DNA of 21,877 bases from Ferdinandcohnia sp036965165 (GCF_036965165.1 NZ_JBALOX010000111.1:1-21877), one strand, 5' to 3'. Shown: positions 7,471 to 14,997, numbered from the stretch's first letter. Numbers and translations are program-made. The notes: generated by a model not told the origin, from the letters alone.

Positions 7471-8736
7471 ATGTTATTAGAGCATGCAAGGAAACTAGAT
7501 AGAGAAGATTCGCTAGCCAAGTTTCGAGATGAATTTTATCTCCAGCCAAATACAATCTATATGGACGGGAACTCGCTTGGCCTATTATCGAAGCGGGCAG
7601 AACAAACACTGCTTGATTCATTGCAAGACTGGAAGGAATACGGGATTGATGGCTGGACACAAGGAAGGCAGCCTTGGTTTTATATGTCTGAAAAAGCAAG
7701 CGAACAACTTGCTCCGCTTATCGGTGTTTCTCCTGAGGAGGTAATTGTGACGGGCTCAACGACTGTTAATCTTCATCAGTTAGTTGCGACTTTTTATCAA
7801 CCGATAGGGAAACGTACGAAAATTGTGGCGGATGAATTGAATTTTCCGTCAGATATTTATGCCCTCCAAAGTCAACTTCGGCTTCACGGATTTAATCCTG
7901 AAGACCATCTTGTTCGGGTTAAAAGTCGTGATGGTCGGTATTTGAACGAGGACGACATCATCGAGGCAATGACTGACGAAGTAACCTTGGTGGTTTTGCC
8001 ATCGATTTTGTATCGAAGTGGACAAATCTTAGATATGAAGCGCCTTACCTCTGAAGCACATAAACGTGGAATTTTAATCGGATTTGACGGATGTCATTCA
8101 GTAGGTGCAATTCCACATTCTTTTTCGGAATGGGAAGTGGACTTTGTATTTTGGTGCAATTATAAACATCTTAACGGTGGACCTGGGGCAGTTGCTGGAC
8201 TATATGTGAATCGAAAGCATTTTGGAGTGTTACCGGGGCTTGCTGGTTGGTTTGGATCTAATAAAGAAAAGCAGTTTGATATGGAGCATTCATTTAGTCC
8301 TGCTGACAGTGCCGGTGCTTTTCAAATTGGGACACCGCATGTGCTAAGCCTTGCTCCTTTACTTGGTTCACTTGAAATGTTTGCTGAGGCAGGGATTGAA
8401 AACATACGAACTAAATCACTATTATTGACGAATTTTTTAATGGGGCTAATCGATACAGAACTTGCAGGGATGGGATTTACAGTCGGTTCTCCGAGAGAGG
8501 ATTCTGTTAGGGGCGGTCATGTTGGTCTTGAGCATAAGGAAGCGGCACGAATTTGCAAGGCGCTGAAAGAAAATGGGATTATTCCAGACTTTCGCGCGCC
8601 GAATATGATCCGCCTAGCACCTGTTCCACTTTATAATTCATTTGAGGACGTTTGGAATGTCGTGCAAATGTTAAAAACAATAATGGAAGTAAAGCAATAC
8701 GAAAAATTTAACAATGAGCGAGACGTCGTAGCGTAA
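7471..8736 (+). CDS. kynU: Kynureninase
   Basis: This PLP-dependent hydrolase cleaves L-kynurenine (or 3-hydroxykynurenine) to anthranilate and L-alanine. It has 421 aa, normal for the family. Recognisable blocks are YMDGNSLGLLSK (30-41), the FPSDIYALQSQ region after DELN (125-135), the cofactor aspartate in IGFDGCHSVGAIPHS (203-217), the Schiff-base lysine Lys232 in FWCNYKHLNGGPGA, and the FQIGTPHVLSLAPLLGSL block. The C-terminal region has FRAPNMIRLAPVPLYNS. It follows the GNAT gene by 13 bp behind GAGGAGG. No tryptophan 2,3-dioxygenase (kynA) or kynurenine formamidase (kynB) gene is in this window, unlike the compact kyn operons of some Bacillus. The TAA stop at 8734-8736 overlaps the first arm of a terminator hairpin. 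Confidence 0.93.
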   Translation: MLLEHARKLDREDSLAKFRDEFYLQPNTIYMDGNSLGLLSKRAEQTLLDSLQDWKEYGIDGWTQGRQPWFYMSEKASEQLAPLIGVSPEEVIVTGSTTVNLHQLVATFYQPIGKRTKIVADELNFPSDIYALQSQLRLHGFNPEDHLVRVKSRDGRYLNEDDIIEAMTDEVTLVVLPSILYRSGQILDMKRLTSEAHKRGILIGFDGCHSVGAIPHSFSEWEVDFVFWCNYKHLNGGPGAVAGLYVNRKHFGVLPGLAGWFGSNKEKQFDMEHSFSPADSAGAFQIGTPHVLSLAPLLGSLEMFAEAGIENIRTKSLLLTNFLMGLIDTELAGMGFTVGSPREDSVRGGHVGLEHKEAARICKALKENGIIPDFRAPNMIRLAPVPLYNSFEDVWNVVQMLKTIMEVKQYEKFNNERDVVA

Positions 8737-8763
8737 GGTATACCATTTTTGGTATACCTTTTA
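8735..8763 (+). terminator. Hairpin terminator overlapping the kynU stop
   Basis: A perfect 10-bp stem AAGGTATACC (8735-8744) / GGTATACCTT (8751-8760) has a six-base loop ATTTTT and a short T tail. The left arm begins in the kynU stop codon. The T tract is short, so termination may be partial. An in-frame TTG inside the right part (8749) could be mistaken for the start of the next gene. Confidence 0.65.
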
Positions 8764-8784
8764 CATCATGAAGGAGGAATGCAT

Positions 8785-9528
8785 GTGACAATCGTTTCCG
8801 ATTCAAAGTTTGATACATTTAAGGATAAAATATTATCCGTACCCATTGATTATCAAGATGAAGAAATAAGAAGCGAGACATTTTTATTAGACAAAGATGA
8901 AAAGAAAAGCTTGGAAATTTATTATGCTCCATTTGAATATGTGAATGAAGCTGCAAAAGTCATGATTGTCGGAATCACTCCTGGCATGCATCAGATGAAA
9001 CGCTCCTTTTCAACGATACTTGATCCGAAAAATAAGGATCTTTCTGATGAACAGCTTCTCCACCAGGTCAAGAAAAATTCAAGTTTTGAAGGACCAATGA
9101 GGAAATACCTAATTCAACTGTTGGACGAGCTTTGCTTGCATTCCTATTTAGGCATCGTATCTACAAGTGAGCTATTTTCTTCGGCAAGTCATCTTGTTCA
9201 AACAGCTTCGCTCATTAGGTACCCGGTCTTTTATAAGGGAAAAAACTATAGTGGCTCTACCCCCAAAATGTTAAAAACGGAGCTGTTAAAGAAACATATA
9301 ATGGAGAGTTTTACACAAGAACTAGTTAGTATGCAAAATCCACTCATTATTCCATTAGGGGTGAATGTGACAGCAGTGTTTGATTATCTTTCAGAAAATG
9401 GCTATGTATCGCCAGATTCCGTCCTTTATGGCTTCCCGCATACATCCGGTGGAAACGGGCATCGTCATCGACAATTTGCAGAAAACAAGGAAAAGATGAA
9501 AAAAAAGCTGGCAAGTTATTTTGGATAA
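8785..9528 (+). CDS. Uracil-DNA glycosylase-like superfamily protein
   Basis: The 247-aa product carries VGITPG (62-67), resembling the G-x-x-PG motif 1 of the UDG fold, and GFPHTSGGNGHRHRQF (216-231), resembling the C-terminal HPS/HxSxxN loop. A strand-rich segment PLIIPLGVNVTAVFDYL lies between them. The start is a GTG at 8785: AAGGAGG at 8771-8777 is 7 nt upstream of it, whereas ATG 8779 lies 1 nt from the site and TTG 8749 lies inside the kynU terminator. The motifs differ from canonical UNG and family 4 enzymes, and no Fe-S cysteine set is visible, so a DNA-repair role is likely only by fold. It may rely on read-through from kynU or an unseen promoter. It is convergent with the dehydrogenase at 9565. 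Confidence 0.65.
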   Translation: MTIVSDSKFDTFKDKILSVPIDYQDEEIRSETFLLDKDEKKSLEIYYAPFEYVNEAAKVMIVGITPGMHQMKRSFSTILDPKNKDLSDEQLLHQVKKNSSFEGPMRKYLIQLLDELCLHSYLGIVSTSELFSSASHLVQTASLIRYPVFYKGKNYSGSTPKMLKTELLKKHIMESFTQELVSMQNPLIIPLGVNVTAVFDYLSENGYVSPDSVLYGFPHTSGGNGHRHRQFAENKEKMKKKLASYFG

Positions 9529-9560
9529 AAAACTGCACCCGTTTTTCAGATGGGTGCAGT
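9526..9560 (-). terminator. Terminator for the minus-strand MDR dehydrogenase gene
   Basis: A perfect 9-bp stem ACTGCACCC (9532-9540) / GGGTGCAGT (9552-9560) is followed, on the minus strand, by TTTTTTATCC. On the plus strand it is followed by GTCG with no T run. It therefore fits termination of the minus-strand gene better than of the plus-strand UDG-like gene. Confidence 0.78.
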
Positions 9561-9564
9561 GTCG

Positions 9565-10593
9565 TCAATCTTCAATTTTAATCACAATTTTTCCGAACTG
9601 TTCAGCTTCATCAATACGTTTTAAAGCATTTACAGATTCTTCGAGAGGGAAAACTTTATCGAGTACAGGTTTAATTTTATGTTCATTGACAAAATGAAGC
9701 ATTTCATTGAACTCTTCTGTACTAGCCATAGTGGTGCCAAGTAAAGTATATTGGCCATAGAAAAATTCTCTAAGATTAAAATCTACAGTATCACCAGCGG
9801 AAGCACCGAATGTGACCATCTTTCCACCTTTTCTTAGTTGTCCAAGTGATTTATGGAAGGTGGCTGCTCCCACTGTTTCAACCACAATATCCACTTTTTC
9901 ACCGTTTAGTGCTTCATTCCAATCTCCATTGCTGTTAATTGCAACATCTGCACCTAATTCTAGGGCTTGCTTCAGCTTTGCTTCAGAGCGAGAAGTGACA
10001 ATGACCCGTGCTCCTACTGCTTTTGCGAAAAGTAAAAGGAACGTAACTGCGCCACTGCCGATTCCTGGTAAAAGGACTGTATCGGTTGGTTTTACCTCTG
10101 AACGAGTAAATAATGCCCGGTATGCAGTCATGGCAGCAAGAGATAATACGCCTGCCTCATCCCAGGATAAGTGTGCTGGCTTTGGACCGATATTTTCAAC
10201 CGGGATCGTAATTTTTTCAGCAAAGGTTCCATGNNNNNNNNNNNNNNNNNNNNNNNNNNNNNNNNNNNNNNNNNNNNNNNNNNNNNNNNNNNNNNNNNNN
10301 NNNNNNNNNNNNNNNTCTTTCCAACCTAATGAAGGATTGATGACAACTTCATCTCCAACCTTAACTTCTTCAACGCCAGGACCTACTTCCTCCACAATTC
10401 CAGCCCCGTCAGATCCAATCACGAGCGGTGGATCTGTTTCTTTATGTCTATGTAAAACAAATAAATCACGGTGATTGAGCCCTGCACTTTTTAGCTTGAC
10501 CTTCACTTCACCTCGTTTTGGTTCTACTTCATCGATATCTGAATACGATGTTCCGTCTAATCCAGGAACTTTATAATGTAAAAACGCTTTCAT
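9565..10593 (-). CDS. yogA: Zinc-type alcohol dehydrogenase / quinone oxidoreductase family protein (YogA-like)
   Basis: This medium-chain dehydrogenase/reductase has 342 aa including 28 unknown residues. The N-terminal GroES-like domain shows LKSAGLNHRDLFVLHRHKE, IGSDGAGIVEEVGPGVEEVKVGDEV; the NAD(P)-binding domain shows DTVLLPGIGSGAVTFLLLFAKAVGA and later GGKMVTFGAS. C-terminal PLEESVNALKRIDEAEQFGKIVIKI is typical of the family. It resembles Bacillus YogA. The gap 10234-10315 removes the region where a structural-zinc cysteine cluster would be, so zinc content cannot be judged. The reading frame is the same on both sides, which suggests that the gap length is right. GGAGGGG precedes the ATG by about 6 nt. 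The substrate is unknown. Confidence 0.82.
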   Translation of the reverse strand: MKAFLHYKVPGLDGTSYSDIDEVEPKRGEVKVKLKSAGLNHRDLFVLHRHKETDPPLVIGSDGAGIVEEVGPGVEEVKVGDEVVINPSLGWKXXXXXXXXXXXXXXXXXXXXXXXXXXXXHGTFAEKITIPVENIGPKPAHLSWDEAGVLSLAAMTAYRALFTRSEVKPTDTVLLPGIGSGAVTFLLLFAKAVGARVIVTSRSEAKLKQALELGADVAINSNGDWNEALNGEKVDIVVETVGAATFHKSLGQLRKGGKMVTFGASAGDTVDFNLREFFYGQYTLLGTTMASTEEFNEMLHFVNEHKIKPVLDKVFPLEESVNALKRIDEAEQFGKIVIKIED

Positions 10594-10663
10594 GTCATCC
10601 CCTCCGAATTTATCAAAATGATAGTTTTATTGTAATGGAATTCGAGAGAAGATTTCAACTTAT

Positions 10664-10876
10664 TGGATTGGGGGAAGGTGGAAAGGTCGGGTTTCGTACT
10701 CGATTGCAAAGCTTGTCGAAGGAAAGTGTAACGGTAAGGGGAGGATCGTACCCCATTGCAAGATTAGAAGAAGGAAAAGGTAACGAAGTGAGGAGAATCG
10801 TGCCCGATTGCTAGATTTGAAGAAGGAAAGTGGAACGAAAAAAGGAGAATCGTGCCTGATTGTTGGATTAGGGCAA
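10664..10876. repeat. Four imperfect 52-bp tandem repeats in a 395-bp intergenic region
   Basis: Between the dehydrogenase and P1-peptidase genes, a motif TCGTrCyCsATTG recurs at 10694, 10746, 10798 and 10850, exactly 52 bp apart each time. Each unit is purine-rich and reads approximately AAGAAGGAAAGTGGAACG, then AAAAGGAGAATCG, then TGCCCGATTGCTAGATTTG. The third and fourth units are most alike, while the first is most degraded and its left boundary (about 10664) is soft. The period is not a multiple of three, and the short open frames crossing it have no protein-like character, so it is taken as non-coding. The remainder of the gap (10877-10988) is AT-rich leader before the peptidase gene. 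Confidence 0.85.
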
Positions 10877-10988
10877 ACAAAGCGGACAGAATAAATATGA
10901 ATCGTATAATATTCTGCAATAAAATACTCATACAAACCGATCTAGCCTATACTAATAACATACACGAATCGGAAAGGGTTTTTCGTAC

Positions 10989-12052
10989 ATGCAAAAACGA
11001 TTAAATGAGTACGGGATTCAAATCGGTACTTTACCAACAGGGTCACTCAATAAAATAACAGATGTAAAAGGAGTCAAAGTCGGACACTCCACGAAATCCA
11101 GCGGAGACGTTCAGACTGGAGTGACGGCGATCATCCCGCATGACGAAAATATTTTAACAATAAAATGGTTGCTGCATCATATGCTATGAATGGGTTCGGG
11201 AAGACAGTGGGAACTCTTCAAATTGATGAGCTTGGCACGATCGAAACGCCAATTTTGCTGACAAATACACTGAGTGTGGGGACGGCTGCAACTCATCTCA
11301 TCAGTTATAGCTTAGCGCAAAATAAAGAAATTGGAGATACTACTGGAACTGTTAATCCTGTCGTCGGTGAATGCAATGATATGTTTTTAAATAACATCCG
11401 TAAACAGTCCGTAACAGGAGATCATGTCCGAGAATCCTTAGAAACAGCCAACACTCATTTTGAGGAGGGCAGCATTGGCGCTGGAATGGGCATGAAATGT
11501 TTTGGATTAAAAGGTGGAATTGGTTCATCTTCAAGGACCCTTACATATCCACATGGTACTTATACTCTTGGTGTATTGGTACTCTCGAACTTTGGTGAAA
11601 TCAATCAGTTTCGCCTGAATGGCAAGCATGTGGGTCCAATGATCAAATCAAAGCTTCCTGTAATAAACCCTAATGGGGACAAAGGCTCCGTCATGATTAT
11701 TCTCGCAACCGATTTACCCGTGACATCACGGCAATTAAAGCGAATTGTCAAGCGTGCTTCAGTAGGATTAAGCAGAACAGGCTCTTTTATTGGAAATGGA
11801 AGTGGAGATATTTTCATAGGCTTTTCAACTGCAAACAAAATTAGTCATGAAAACAATGACTCATTACAGACAGTTAAAGTAGTACATGAAGATGGCCTAG
11901 ATCAAGCGTTCTTAGCAACGGCTGATGCAACAGAGGAAGCCATTTTACAGTCATTAGTTACTGCAAAAACGACAACAGGTCGTAATGGAAACACACTTTA
12001 TTCTTTAGCTGATTATATGGATGAGATACTTTCAAAATTAGGGGGAATCCAC
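10989..12052 (+). pseudogene. P1 family (DmpA/BapA-type) self-processing peptidase, frameshifted
   Basis: The P1 family (Ntn-like fold) comprises aminopeptidases that cut themselves before a serine to form alpha and beta chains. The first frame (10989-11189) gives LNKITDVKGVKVGHST and GVTAIIPHDENI, then goes out of frame and stops. The second frame, open from before 11165, continues with MVAASYAMNGFGKTVGTLQIDELG, LTNTLSVGTA, GSIGAGMGMKCFGLKGGIGSSSR and GSFIGNGSGDIF. The expected cleavage/nucleophile site is Gly-Ser in NGSGD (codon near 11801). One extra T in the T4 run at 11152-11155 restores a continuous product of about 355 aa (IPHDENIFNNKMVAAS), the normal length. The lesion is therefore one base, either a real mutation or a homopolymer sequencing error. 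Downstream, the frame runs without a stop into the GATase-like gene at 12053. All other landmarks look intact. Confidence 0.85.
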
Positions 12053-12754
12053 ATGAGCAAACCGATTATAGGTGTAACCTCACATGTTGAGTTGGATTAT
12101 AAACACACATTATCGAATGATTATGTTCAGGCTATCGTTCAAGCAGGTGGAATTCCGGTGATTTTACCAATCGGGATTGACGAGGATGTTTCACAGCTTT
12201 CAAGTAAAATAGATGGACTGCTTTTAACAGGGGGAGGGGATATTGACCCGACTCTATTCGGAGAAGAGCCTCATCCAAAACTTGGGACAATTTCGCCCGG
12301 AAGAGATGAATTGGAACCGGCCATTATAAAAGAAATGCTTGCCGCGAATAAGCCAATCCTTGCGATTTGCCGCGGCATTCAAATCTTAAATATAGCGCTT
12401 GGCGGGGATATGTATCAGGATATTTATGATCAACACGAAACCAAACTACTTCAGCATTCCCAAAAAGCAACAAGGTACCATCTTGCTCATTTTGTGAAGG
12501 CGAAGGAAGGTAGTTTACTAGCTTCTATAGCAGGTACCTCCGAATTTAAGGTAAATACGTATCATCATCAGGCTGTTCGCCATGTGCCACATCCACTGCA
12601 GGTTTCGGGGATTGCTTCAGATGGAATTATTGAGGCAATTGAAAGTACGGGACACAATTTTGTATTAGGAGTTCAATGGCATCCGGAAGGCTTGGCGGTC
12701 AATGGAGACGAGATTGCAAAGCGTATTTTTACAAGATTTGTAGAAAGTTGTTGA
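12053..12754 (+). CDS. PuuD-like gamma-glutamyl-gamma-aminobutyrate hydrolase family protein (class I GATase fold)
   Basis: A 233-aa glutamine-amidotransferase-like hydrolase begins MSKPIIGVTS. It has LLLTGGGDIDPTLFGEEP, the nucleophile elbow PILAICRGIQILNIALGG (Cys106), VNTYHHQAV and the His-Glu pair in GVQWHPEG (His210, Glu212), so the catalytic triad is complete. The family cleaves gamma-glutamyl amide bonds, for example gamma-glutamyl-GABA in putrescine breakdown. No other putrescine genes lie here, so the substrate is open. AGGGGG at 12040-12045 gives a good ribosome site 7 nt before ATG 12053. However, the P1-peptidase frame passes through this ATG without a stop, so as sequenced the two domains form one 529-codon open frame. 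Deleting one G from the G5 run 12041-12045 would instead create an ATGA stop/start overlap. Confidence 0.88.
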   Translation: MSKPIIGVTSHVELDYKHTLSNDYVQAIVQAGGIPVILPIGIDEDVSQLSSKIDGLLLTGGGDIDPTLFGEEPHPKLGTISPGRDELEPAIIKEMLAANKPILAICRGIQILNIALGGDMYQDIYDQHETKLLQHSQKATRYHLAHFVKAKEGSLLASIAGTSEFKVNTYHHQAVRHVPHPLQVSGIASDGIIEAIESTGHNFVLGVQWHPEGLAVNGDEIAKRIFTRFVESC

Positions 12755-12766
12755 GAAAAGAAAATG

Positions 12767-12789
12767 GGAGTTTAGCACGGCTAAACTCC
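12767..12789 (-). terminator. Hairpin between convergent genes
   Basis: A perfect 10-bp stem GGAGTTTAGC (12767-12776) / GCTAAACTCC (12780-12789) has a 3-nt loop. On the minus strand it is followed by CATTTTCTTTTC, a moderate T-rich tail; on the plus strand no T run follows. It touches the stop codon of the minus-strand gene and probably ends that gene. Confidence 0.6.
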
Positions 12790-13115
12790 TATCTCCAATA
12801 CTCCAAATACTCATAATTGTCGGTGGGAACTTTTTTAATAACCTCGTTTGCTTCATTGCGGTATACCTCATACTCCTGGTACACTTCAACCTTATTTCCG
12901 TTCACCATCTCCGTGTCAACAAACTGCATTTCCAAATCCGGAACCAGTTCCTCGAATAATTTTTCTTCCGGATTTACAGTCACTTCCTCATCAGCCGTTA
13001 TTCCAGACACAGAAATTGCATTCTTGTACTCATTGACATCATCTGCTTCAATTATGCCGGTCACAAATATGATAAAAAAAATACCAATCGCAGCCAGAAA
13101 TTTATTCAACGTCAC
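12789..13115 (-). CDS. Small anchored or secreted protein of unknown function
   Basis: The product has about 108 aa with an N-terminal hydrophobic segment (NKFLAAIGIFFIIFVTGII) and then an acidic, hydrophilic domain ending VPTDNYEYLEYWR. I do not recognise a family. The start is uncertain. The ribosome site AAAGGAG ends at 13120, GTG 13115 is 4 nt downstream and TTG 13109 is 10 nt downstream; a further TTG at 13118 is too close. The annotation uses GTG 13115. Placement on the minus strand between two plus-strand genes and the T-rich hairpin at its end support a real independent gene. The plus-strand open frames over the same region are poor in protein character. Confidence 0.6.
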   Translation of the reverse strand: MTLNKFLAAIGIFFIIFVTGIIEADDVNEYKNAISVSGITADEEVTVNPEEKLFEELVPDLEMQFVDTEMVNGNKVEVYQEYEVYRNEANEVIKKVPTDNYEYLEYWR

Positions 13116-13302
13116 CAAACTCCTTTTCCATATCTACTACACATCTATATGCATTCTGAAAAAAGAATAGGACAACTAATCCAAAGAACAATAGCTTGTT
13201 ATCTTAGGTTGGGATAAAATGGAAAACTGAAAGAACCGTCCCATTGGTTCCACAAATAAAGTAGGAATGTAATGTATAAATAGGAATACGTTAGTAGGGA
13301 GG

Positions 13303-13331
13303 TAACCTAGCTATTAGATTTATATAGGTTA
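13303..13331. repeat. Short inverted repeat upstream of the DJ-1/PfpI gene
   Basis: TAACCTA (13303-13309) and TAGGTTA (13325-13331) form a perfect 7-bp inverted repeat separated by 15 nt, about 40 bp before the DJ-1-like start. This could be an operator for a dimeric regulator. No regulator family is suggested by the motif and it may be chance. Confidence 0.3.
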
Positions 13332-13371
13332 TGGGAGTCATATATACATTTCAAAGTAAAGGGGTTAAGCC

Positions 13372-13944
13372 ATGAGTAAAAATGTCTTGATTTTAACTGG
13401 AGATGCTGTAGAGTCATTGGAAATCTATTATCCATATTATCGTTGTCAGGAGGAAGATATTAATTGTGTGATTGCATCACCTACGAAGAAAACTTTACAA
13501 ACGGTTGTTCATGATTTTATCCCTCAAATAGAAACCTATACGGAAAAGCTCGGGTATTTATTAGAATCACATGCTTCAGTAGATGAAATTAATCCAGCCG
13601 AATTTGATGGTTTAATTATTCCAGGAGGACGTGCCCCGGAGTATATTCGAATGAATAAAAAGGTCCAAGAGATAACGGCACATTTCCTGGTAGAAAATAA
13701 GCCAATTGGTGTCATCTGTCATGGATCACTTGTTTTAACAACGGTCAGAGAATTTATTAAAGATCGAGAAATGACAGCCTATCATGCTTGTCGACCTGAA
13801 GTAGAGGCAGCAGGTGCTACATACGTAGAGGAAATTTTGCATGTAGATAAAAACATCGTTTCAGGTCATGCGTGGCCTGACTTACCTGGATTCATGAAAG
13901 AGTTTTTCAAGCTACTTACTAGCAATAAGGAAGTGTCAGTGTAA
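13372..13944 (+). CDS. DJ-1/PfpI family protein
   Basis: A 190-aa single-domain DJ-1/PfpI superfamily protein (flavodoxin-like class I GATase fold). The nucleophile elbow is GVICHGS (Cys116-His117). Acidic residues Glu14 and Glu17 in GDAVESLEIYYPYYR are candidates for the conserved acid that contacts the cysteine. The LIIPGGRAPEYIRMN block is typical of the PfpI/YhbO side of the family. These proteins are linked to protease, glyoxalase or deglycase-like and stress roles, but the activity of this member cannot be stated. The start ATG follows AAAGGGG. It stands alone with its own terminator, convergent with the HAAS protein gene. Confidence 0.87.
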   Translation: MSKNVLILTGDAVESLEIYYPYYRCQEEDINCVIASPTKKTLQTVVHDFIPQIETYTEKLGYLLESHASVDEINPAEFDGLIIPGGRAPEYIRMNKKVQEITAHFLVENKPIGVICHGSLVLTTVREFIKDREMTAYHACRPEVEAAGATYVEEILHVDKNIVSGHAWPDLPGFMKEFFKLLTSNKEVSV

Positions 13945-13958
13945 GAGTCGAAAAGAAC

Positions 13959-13989
13959 GAAAACTCGCCTTGGGCGAGTTTTCTTTTTT
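13959..13989 (+). terminator. Intrinsic terminator after the DJ-1/PfpI gene
   Basis: An 11-bp stem GAAAACTCGCC (13959-13969) / GGCGAGTTTTC (13973-13983) with a 3-nt loop runs into TTTTTT. The minus-strand copy is followed by GTTCTTTTCG, so it may also serve the convergent HAAS gene. Confidence 0.9.
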
Positions 13990-13998
13990 CTGACATTG

Positions 13999-14997
13999 TT
14001 AACGGATTCTAGCCTTGCGAATCCCATCAACTATATTGATTGCTGCAGATACAATGAATGAAACGAGTACTGTAGCAATGACCCATGTGTTAAATTGATT
14101 ATCATTGATGCCAAATAAATCAGTCATATACAAGATAAAATTTTGGTTTAAGATATTAGGATTTAGAAAGATTATGATGAAAACAATGGTTGAAAATACT
14201 TGCAGGACAGTATTGAAGATTACTATTCTGTTAGTCCATTGTCCTTTGATCAGTTTATATAAGGCTAATGCTATTTCCAAACCGATTACCACTAGAACGA
14301 TCGGCCAAAACGTAAGCAATACATCTTGATTTAAGGCTGGTGTAACAAATTCAAGTCCATCTTTACCACTTTCATATACACCTAGAATTTGATTGGCATA
14401 AAAATAAAGGGTTACCCAGATTGCTGTCCACAATAAAGCGCCAAATACTTCTATTTTTGAAATTGCCTTTTTCTTAGGGATATAAACGATATTTTTTAAA
14501 TCATCTGGAGTCCATTTTTTTAAACTAGTTGTAAGGGGCTGATCATCTTTTCCTTTATCTGTTCTTTCTATAATCGCAAACACAAGCGTGAACCAAAAGA
14601 ATGTTTGGATCGAAACGTCAACGATTTTCCAAATCCCGAAACCTAACAAATCCAAAACCACATTAATGATGGCTTCCTCGCCCTGATACCCGATAAAATA
14701 TTCGGCAAACATCGCAATGAGAGCTACTACTGCAGCAATCGGTATAATCATTTTTAACAAGCTAACATACACATCAAAATAGCGTGGACCAATTAGGTGC
14801 ATTGGGCGTTCTCGATAATTACTAGCCAACTTTACCGGGCTCCCTAATTTCTCGAGCACTATTTTTACTTCCTCTTCACTGTATTCATCAGGCAACATAT
14901 CCTCAATGGTTGACCGTAGTTCAAGTGCAATATCATCACGCATTTTTTCAGGCAGTCTCCTAGTTACTTCCTGAATGTAAATATCAATCAGAGTCAT
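13999..14997 (-). CDS. HAAS-domain multi-pass membrane protein, PadR partner
   Basis: The N-terminal 65 residues (YIQEVTRRLPEKMRDDIALE, then LRSTIEDML..YSEEEVKIVLEKLGSPVKLASNY) match the HAAS / permease-prefix helical domain that commonly occurs in proteins encoded beside PadR regulators. The rest of the 332 aa is membrane: segments near 80-100, 115-145, 185-205, 225-245, 262-282 and 305-325, with no recognised enzyme or transporter motif. It overlaps the upstream padR-like gene by 14 bp, and its GAGGGAGAGGA site lies inside that gene, implying translational coupling. The HAAS domain is thought to link to PadR signalling, so the pair is probably a membrane-state or stress sensor with its own repressor. 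That role is inferred. Confidence 0.82.
   Translation of the reverse strand: MTLIDIYIQEVTRRLPEKMRDDIALELRSTIEDMLPDEYSEEEVKIVLEKLGSPVKLASNYRERPMHLIGPRYFDVYVSLLKMIIPIAAVVALIAMFAEYFIGYQGEEAIINVVLDLLGFGIWKIVDVSIQTFFWFTLVFAIIERTDKGKDDQPLTTSLKKWTPDDLKNIVYIPKKKAISKIEVFGALLWTAIWVTLYFYANQILGVYESGKDGLEFVTPALNQDVLLTFWPIVLVVIGLEIALALYKLIKGQWTNRIVIFNTVLQVFSTIVFIIIFLNPNILNQNFILYMTDLFGINDNQFNTWVIATVLVSFIVSAAINIVDGIRKARIR

Noticed and set aside
8749..8784. Longer UDG-like protein from TTG 8749 or ATG 8779
   Set aside because: TTG 8749 lies inside the hairpin after kynU and ATG 8779 is only 1 nt from the ribosome site; GTG 8785 is correctly spaced.
10714..10720. TGTCGAA, a Spo0A-box match, within the repeat array
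   Set aside because: It is single, falls in the degraded first repeat unit, is not shared by the other units and is far from a gene start; most likely chance.
10694..10863. CRISPR array
   Set aside because: The repeated units are contiguous and imperfect along their whole length, with no unique spacers and no cas genes nearby.
10518..10935. Open frames of about 90-98 codons crossing the intergenic repeats on both strands
   Set aside because: They run through non-triplet 52-bp repeats, overlap the dehydrogenase start, have no supported ribosome site and look like low-complexity translation.
11165..11190. Programmed frameshift or re-initiation in the P1 peptidase gene
   Set aside because: No slippery heptamer, stimulatory hairpin or internal ribosome site was seen; a single-base indel in a T run explains the data more simply.
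13233..13250. GAACC/GGTTC hairpin upstream of the DJ-1/PfpI gene
   Set aside because: A five-bp stem without a T tail or conserved context; too weak to call a terminator or regulatory element.
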